From assembly GCA_024663395.1 (NCBI GenBank), contig JANFAH010000004.1, positions 682,001 through 746,000 of the forward strand: 64,000 nt of DNA. The letters are read 5' to 3'. Below the pieces are notes generated by a model. The model was not told the DNA's origin and made no database searches. It saw only the letters and a list, made by a program, of their open reading frames with translations. How positions within the stretch are numbered: position 1 is the first letter of the stretch; each line of letters opens with the position of its first letter. Positions 59,605-64,000 of the stretch are shown here, in pieces. Made by a program: the position numbers and the translations under genes. This DNA comes from Pisolithus tinctorius. Taxonomy: Eukaryota > Basidiomycota > Agaricomycetes > Boletales > Pisolithaceae.

Positions 59605-61111
59605 ACTCACATTCTGCCATATTATCAACATGATGAATAGCAGTGATTGGTCAGCAGAGATCCAGCTAAACATGCCATGAAATTGCTTACTTGCTGTAAT
59701 GTCACCAACATGAAGAGTGCAAGCAAGGCCATTCAAAAGTCATCCAGCTAAATATGCCATGACATTACTTACCCACTGCCATACCACCAACAGGAAGAAT
59801 ACACATGAGGCCATTCAGCAAATATACAGCTAAAGACATCAGGGGATCACTCACATCCTGCCATGTCACCAATGTAAGGATTGCAAGTGGGACTATTCAG
59901 CAGTGATCCAGCTAAAGATAACATTAAATAACTCACCCCCTGTCATGCCACCAACATGAAAGAGTAGAAGTAATGCTAGCCAGCAGAGATCCAGCTAAAC
60001 ATCATGAAATCACTCACCTCCTGCCATGTCACCAACATTAAGAGTGCAAGTGAAGCCATTGAGTAGACATCCAACTAAATACACCATTAAATCACTTACA
60101 TCCTGTCATGCCACCAACATAAAGAGTGGAAGTGGGGCCATTGAACATACATCCAGTTAAACATTCCATGAAATCACTCACCCACTATCATGCCACCAAC
60201 ATGAAGAGTACAAGTGGCACCATTCAGCAGAAATCTAGCCAAATATGCCATAAAATTGCTCACCTCCTGTCATTGCAACAACATGAAGAGTACAAGTGAT
60301 GCCATTCATCAGATGCCTGGCTAAACATGCCATGAAATCACTCACCCCCTATCATGCCACCAGCATGAAGAGCACAAGTGACACAATTTAGCAGAGTCTG
60401 AGAACCAGCTAAATATGTCATGAAATTACTCACTCACTGTCATGTCACCAAGTGAGGCCCTTCAGCAGACATCCAGCTAAACATGCCATGAAATCACTCA
60501 CTCCCTGTCATGCCACCAAAACCACTCAGAAGACACTCAGCTAAAGGTGTCATGGAATCACTCACATCCTACCAACATGAAGAGTGCAAGTGAGGCCATT
60601 CAGTAGACATCCAGCTAAACATACCATGACACCACTTACATACTATTATGCCACCAACATGAAGAGTCAAGTGAGGTCATTCAGTGAACATCCAGCTACA
60701 TATGCATATTCCATGAAACCACTCACCCCCTGTCATGCCAGCAGTGTGAAGAGTGCAAGTGAGGCCATTCAGTAGCCATCCAACTGAATATGCCATAAAA
60801 CCACTCACCCCCTGTCATGTGACCAATATGAGAAGTGCAAGTGACACCATTCAGTAGATGTCCAGCTAAATATGCCATGAAATCACTCACCCACTGTCAT
60901 CCCACCAGGTGAAGTCCTTCAGCAGACATCCAACTAGACATGCCACAAAATCACTCACCCCCTGTCATGCCACCAACATGAAGAGCAAGTGAGGCCAATA
61001 AGCAGACATACAGCTAAACAAGCCATGATACTGCTCACATACTGTCATGCAATTAATATTCAGAATGTAAGCAAGTCCAGTCAGTTGATCTAATATGTCA
61101 CAGTTACTCAC
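59605..61111 (-). repeat. Tandem array 2 of intron-like units (about 20 units, 64-88 nt)
   Basis: Read on the minus strand, donors (gtgagt, gtaagt, gtgagc or gtaagc) have their plus-strand left edges at 59605, 59685, 59767, 59849, 59931, 60012, 60094, 60176, 60258, 60340, 60428, 60496, 60560, 60634, 60721, 60803, 60885, 60953, 61033 and 61106. Each is preceded by three bases and then cag or tag. The triplets include GGG, GAT, TGG, GAG, TAT, CAA, AAT, GGA and one TGA (60434-60436). Units carry a GCTGAA-like site. The layout tcatggca-nn-gt...ggat...tgctga is shared with array 1, so the two arrays descend from one intron. Three further AG-NNN-GT steps lie at 59355, 59448 and 59521. Confidence 0.9.
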
Positions 61112-61130
61112 ATCCTGGTTATAAGTGTAA

Positions 61131-61160
61131 GTAAAATAATAATAATAATAAATTAATAAA
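61131..61160. repeat. Short AAT microsatellite
   Basis: An (ATA)n-type run of about six units followed by attaataaa, at the promoter-distal edge of array 2. Confidence 0.7.
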
Positions 61161-62051
61161 CAGAATGGGAGTATCATTGACCCTTTATGTTGGAAGATTT
61201 TGCAAACTCACCATACAATTTGGAAACCAGCTTAGCAGAGAATATTCAAGCCTTTTCACATCCAGTTGAAGCCTGCCCATAAGACCCAACTGCATTTGTT
61301 GTCTCAAAGTCCTTCAGAACTCATGAGTATCTGTCCTACCATACCATTGCTTACCTACTTTTGCACAGCATACACAACACACAGTGCAATGCTTGACTGT
61401 TGTATTGATATAAGCAACCTTTGTAAACCTCCCTCATTCAAAACATTTGCTGTGCACTGCATCAAAGCACTGCAGTCTGCATTTTTTTGATGCATATCTG
61501 CCCCAAGGAGTTTCTATCAGCCCAGCCCTAAGTAAGGAAATACCCACCCTGAAGTGGCAAATATCCTCTAGGTGGAAACTTGCACTTATCAAGCTTATGT
61601 TTTATATGTGCAAGCCACTTTTCCAACAATCCCCTTTCCTGTGCCACTTCTATGCCTTCATCTTCAAGTTCTTGAATGGCATCAATGTTCAAAGCATCCA
61701 CTTTTGTCAACAATATTATCACAGGAACTAAGCCAATTCTCAGTTACATGGCAACTATATCTGGTCTGACCAAGAATACTTACCATATCCTGTGTCACAC
61801 CCATTGAAGAATTTCTCCTCAGCAGCAGTTACTGTCCTGCAGCTCTCAGTCATAGGGATGCAGTACCTAAATTGATCTGTCACCTCAGTCTGCAGCCACT
61901 GTCGAGAGTGCAATCTGGAATTATGGTAGCATCTTGGAGTTTCACCCAGAGGGCTCAGAATTTCTCCCCGATCCTTGGAATTAAATTCCGATGTCATTAC
62001 ACTTACTAATTACGGTACTATAAATTTTCCACACCATTCTTTTCCACCTCA

Positions 62052-62194
62052 GTGACTACTTTGTACACTGAGGTGAGTATAGCTAGATTCCCACTCATTT
62101 ACTTGGTACTGACATAGTGTAGAAACTCATACCTTCGTTAGGTACTAATATAGTGACTACTTCGTACACTGAGAAACTCATACCTTCATTAGGT
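62052..62194. repeat. Short direct repeats in the copia leader/LTR region
   Basis: The word gtgactactt-y-gtacactgag occurs at 62052-62072 and 62153-62173, and gaaactcataccttc-r-ttaggt at about 62122-62143 and 62172-62193. They lie just before the gag start and probably belong to the LTR or its promoter. I could not define LTR ends because the partner LTR is outside the window. Confidence 0.6.
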
Positions 62195-62255
62195 TATGAG
62201 CCCTGCTCTCGTGCTCTAATTCTGAAAGAGTTAATACACAGCAACATTACCCACT

Positions 62256-64000
62256 ATGGCAAAAGACAATCATTCCTTACAAGTCCCAACCCTAAATGTG
62301 GATGGAAGCAACTGGCTATACTACAAGGCTCGGGTTGAATGGGCCATCAGCTCGAAAGGGCTGATTGGACACCTGACTGGCTTGGATGTGAAACCAGAGG
62401 ACCCTTCAGCAGGGAAAGACTCCTCCTGGAAGCCCACAGCCATGGAGCAAAAACTTGTCAGTGAATACCCAGAAAAACTTCAGCAATGGGCTAAGGATGA
62501 TGGATACATCAAGCAAGTGATTGCTGTGTCACTCCTGGAATCTCTGTTCCTTCAAGTCCTGAAGGAAGAGACTGCAAAGAGTGTGTGGGGTGTCCTCACT
62601 GACCTTTTCCAAAACTGCTCTTGTGTTGTCACAATTGACCTTCAGAGAAAACTCCAAGAATCCCACTGTGCAGAAAAAGGCAATGTCCATGCTCACTTTG
62701 ACAAGATGTGTGCACTGTGCAAACAACTTGCTGTGCTTGGACAGTCAATCACAGATGACGACTTTGCAGCCATCATCCTCAGCTCACTTCCCACTTTGTA
62801 CAACTCCAACCTTGCAGCTATGACATCTTTGGCCCTAGTCATGCAAAAGGACCTATCTCTGGACTTTATCATCAAAGTAATTTCCAACGAATATGATAGG
62901 CACCAAATGTGGACAAAGAGAGGCAATTCTGGAAACTCCAGAAATTCTGAAGATGCAGCTTACTCAGTGAAGGATGGAAAGAAGTCCACTTGCGAAAATT
63001 GTGGAAAGAAAGGTCACAGCCAAGACCAATGCTGGGAAGAGGGTGGTGGAAAAGCTGGGCAAGCACCCAAGTGGTTCCAGAACAAGGGAAAAGGGAAAAA
63101 GAAGGAGAAAGGCACCAGAAAAGCAGCCACTGCAGCCAGTGCATCAGCCAGCTTGAGCACACAAACCAGTGCTGACTCGGAACCTGACAGAGTTTGGCTA
63201 GTGCACCTGCAGGATGATGACTGGCTTACAGAAATTGCAGAGGAAGAAATTCCGAACCCCCAGGACATCATTAACGACAAAGAAGATGCATATATGAACA
63301 ACTACGACCATGTTCTCCTTGTGGGTGAAAACCTAAATTCTGCAGAAGAGACCATCCTGTTCGACTCTGGCGCTTCACATCATATGTCCTCCTACCACAG
63401 CAAATTCCTTGATTACAAGCCAATTGTACCCAAACCTATCACTGTGGCCAACAACCACACCTTTCATGCCATCAGAAAAGGTGGCCTTGCAATCTTGCTC
63501 CCAAATGGCACTAACCAGACCCACATTCAACTCAAGGACATGCTCTATGCTCCCAGGATGGGAATCACTTGTTTCTGTCAGCAAACTTGATGTCGCTGGG
63601 TATGCAGCATTATTCCGAGACAAGCGTTGTCAAATTTTCAACACTCAGAAAAAGAAAGTAGCCAAAATTCCGATGCAAAAAGGCCTCTACTGCCTCAAAT
63701 GAGCTCATCATGCCTTTGCAGGCCTAGCTAAGGCCACAGAATCCCTCACCATGGAGGAGATACATGTCAGGCTTGGCCACATCGCTCCTGAAGCCATCCG
63801 GTGCATGCTCAAGGATGGAACAATCACTGGAATTAAACTGGATGAAGTGCATTCCACCATGGGCACATGCAATTCATGTGAATATGCCAAAGCAACTCAG
63901 AAGCCCATTGGGAAGGAGCACAACCCACCCCACCATGAACATCTTGGTGACGAGGTCCACACAGATCTCTGGGGACCTTCTCTGGTCCAAACCCCTGGCC
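62256..64000 (+). mobile_element. Ty1/copia retrotransposon, defective, cut by window edge
   Basis: Gag-Pol polyprotein from ATG 62256: a UBN2-type capsid region (TLNVDGSNWLYYKARVEWAI, VWGVLTDLF, LQRKLQESHCAEKGNVHAHF), the zinc knuckle CENCGKKGHSQDQC, a basic linker, the aspartic protease motif ILFDSGASHHMS, then after a frameshift near 63565 the pre-integrase zinc region (MEEIHVRLGHIAPEAIR with CNSCEYAKA) and the start of the integrase core DEVHTDLWGP. An in-frame TGA lies at about 63700-63702. Order protease-integrase before reverse transcriptase identifies copia; RT and RNase H are beyond the edge. The element lies immediately upstream of the remaining exons of GTPase gene 2. Confidence 0.92.

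Larger units (their letters stand above)
57319..61905 (-). pseudogene. Small-GTPase-like protein, gene 2, interrupted by two transposons
   Basis: Paralog of gene 1 on the opposite strand, tail to tail with it. From the right: an exon YCIPMTESCRTVTAAEEKFF (about 61890-61800), then after an intron VIILLTKVDALNIDAIQELE (G4 TKVD, about 61725) and PPRGYLPL; the intron-like array 2; a Tc1-type insertion; then the C-terminal exon 57705-57319 with PTVQSIAEHAIGMGLLFPVK, LLVAEYCYFLMQQGHSLWEE, LSLAVEEYESSNIQVAISKV and IKVIMEHCMCKWIIPMFM. The exons for G1 and G3 are missing: the copia element lies directly upstream of about 61905. It cannot make a whole GTPase. Confidence 0.7.

Noticed and set aside
54855..61111. 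CRISPR-like array (regular repeats)
   Set aside because: Units are tandem without unique spacers, and the genome is eukaryotic.

Overview
The window is nuclear DNA of a filamentous basidiomycete, most likely an Agaricomycete. Genes are broken by many 45-65 nt introns, lie densely on both strands, and match conserved eukaryotic and fungal families: uracil phosphoribosyltransferase, SCO1, complex I NDUFB7, proteasome RPN10, CDC123, GH79, TEA4/BUD14, PNUTS, IMP3, an Ldb-type adaptor and DPP III. The species cannot be named from sequence alone. I aligned by eye against remembered family motifs; no search was run.

Layout. 1-5.6 kb: tandem duplication of dipeptidyl peptidase III, left copy dead, then an intron-containing tRNA-Lys. 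5.7-14.6 kb: a KEN-box-bearing hypothetical, FUR1, SCO1, NDUFB7, a small dsRNA-binding protein and RPN10. 16.3-31 kb: a duplication-rich block with two tandem carotenoid oxygenase genes, CDC123, broken copies of both (including an inverted, internally deleted copy of the carotenoid oxygenase-CDC123 pair at 30.0-30.8 kb), a C2H2 zinc-finger gene and a secreted GH79 glycosidase. 31-51 kb: conserved regulatory genes (TEA4/BUD14-like, a Ser/Pro-rich protein, WW-domain and HMG-box proteins, a PNUTS-like PP1 regulator, an Ldb/SEUSS-type adaptor, IMP3). About 53.5 kb to the end: a sharply different, CpG-poor, A+T-richer domain with two convergent GTPase genes, a palindromic Tc1/mariner-type element and a defective Ty1/copia retrotransposon.

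The most unusual structure is in this last domain. Each GTPase gene carries a roughly 1.4-1.5 kb tandem array (54.86-56.26 kb on +; 59.6-61.1 kb on -). Every unit of about 64-88 nt starts with a consensus 5' splice site (gtgagt or gtaagt), carries a CTGAC-like branch site and ends with a 3' splice site. Consecutive units are separated by exactly three variable nucleotides, in the transcriptional sense of the host gene. They look like chains of mini-introns separated by single-codon microexons, or an intron that multiplied together with three exonic bases.

A second general point is quality. At least nine otherwise conserved reading frames are broken by a single-base gain or loss, nearly always in a homopolymer run. 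This looks more like consensus error than biology, so I annotate those genes as genes and flag the positions.
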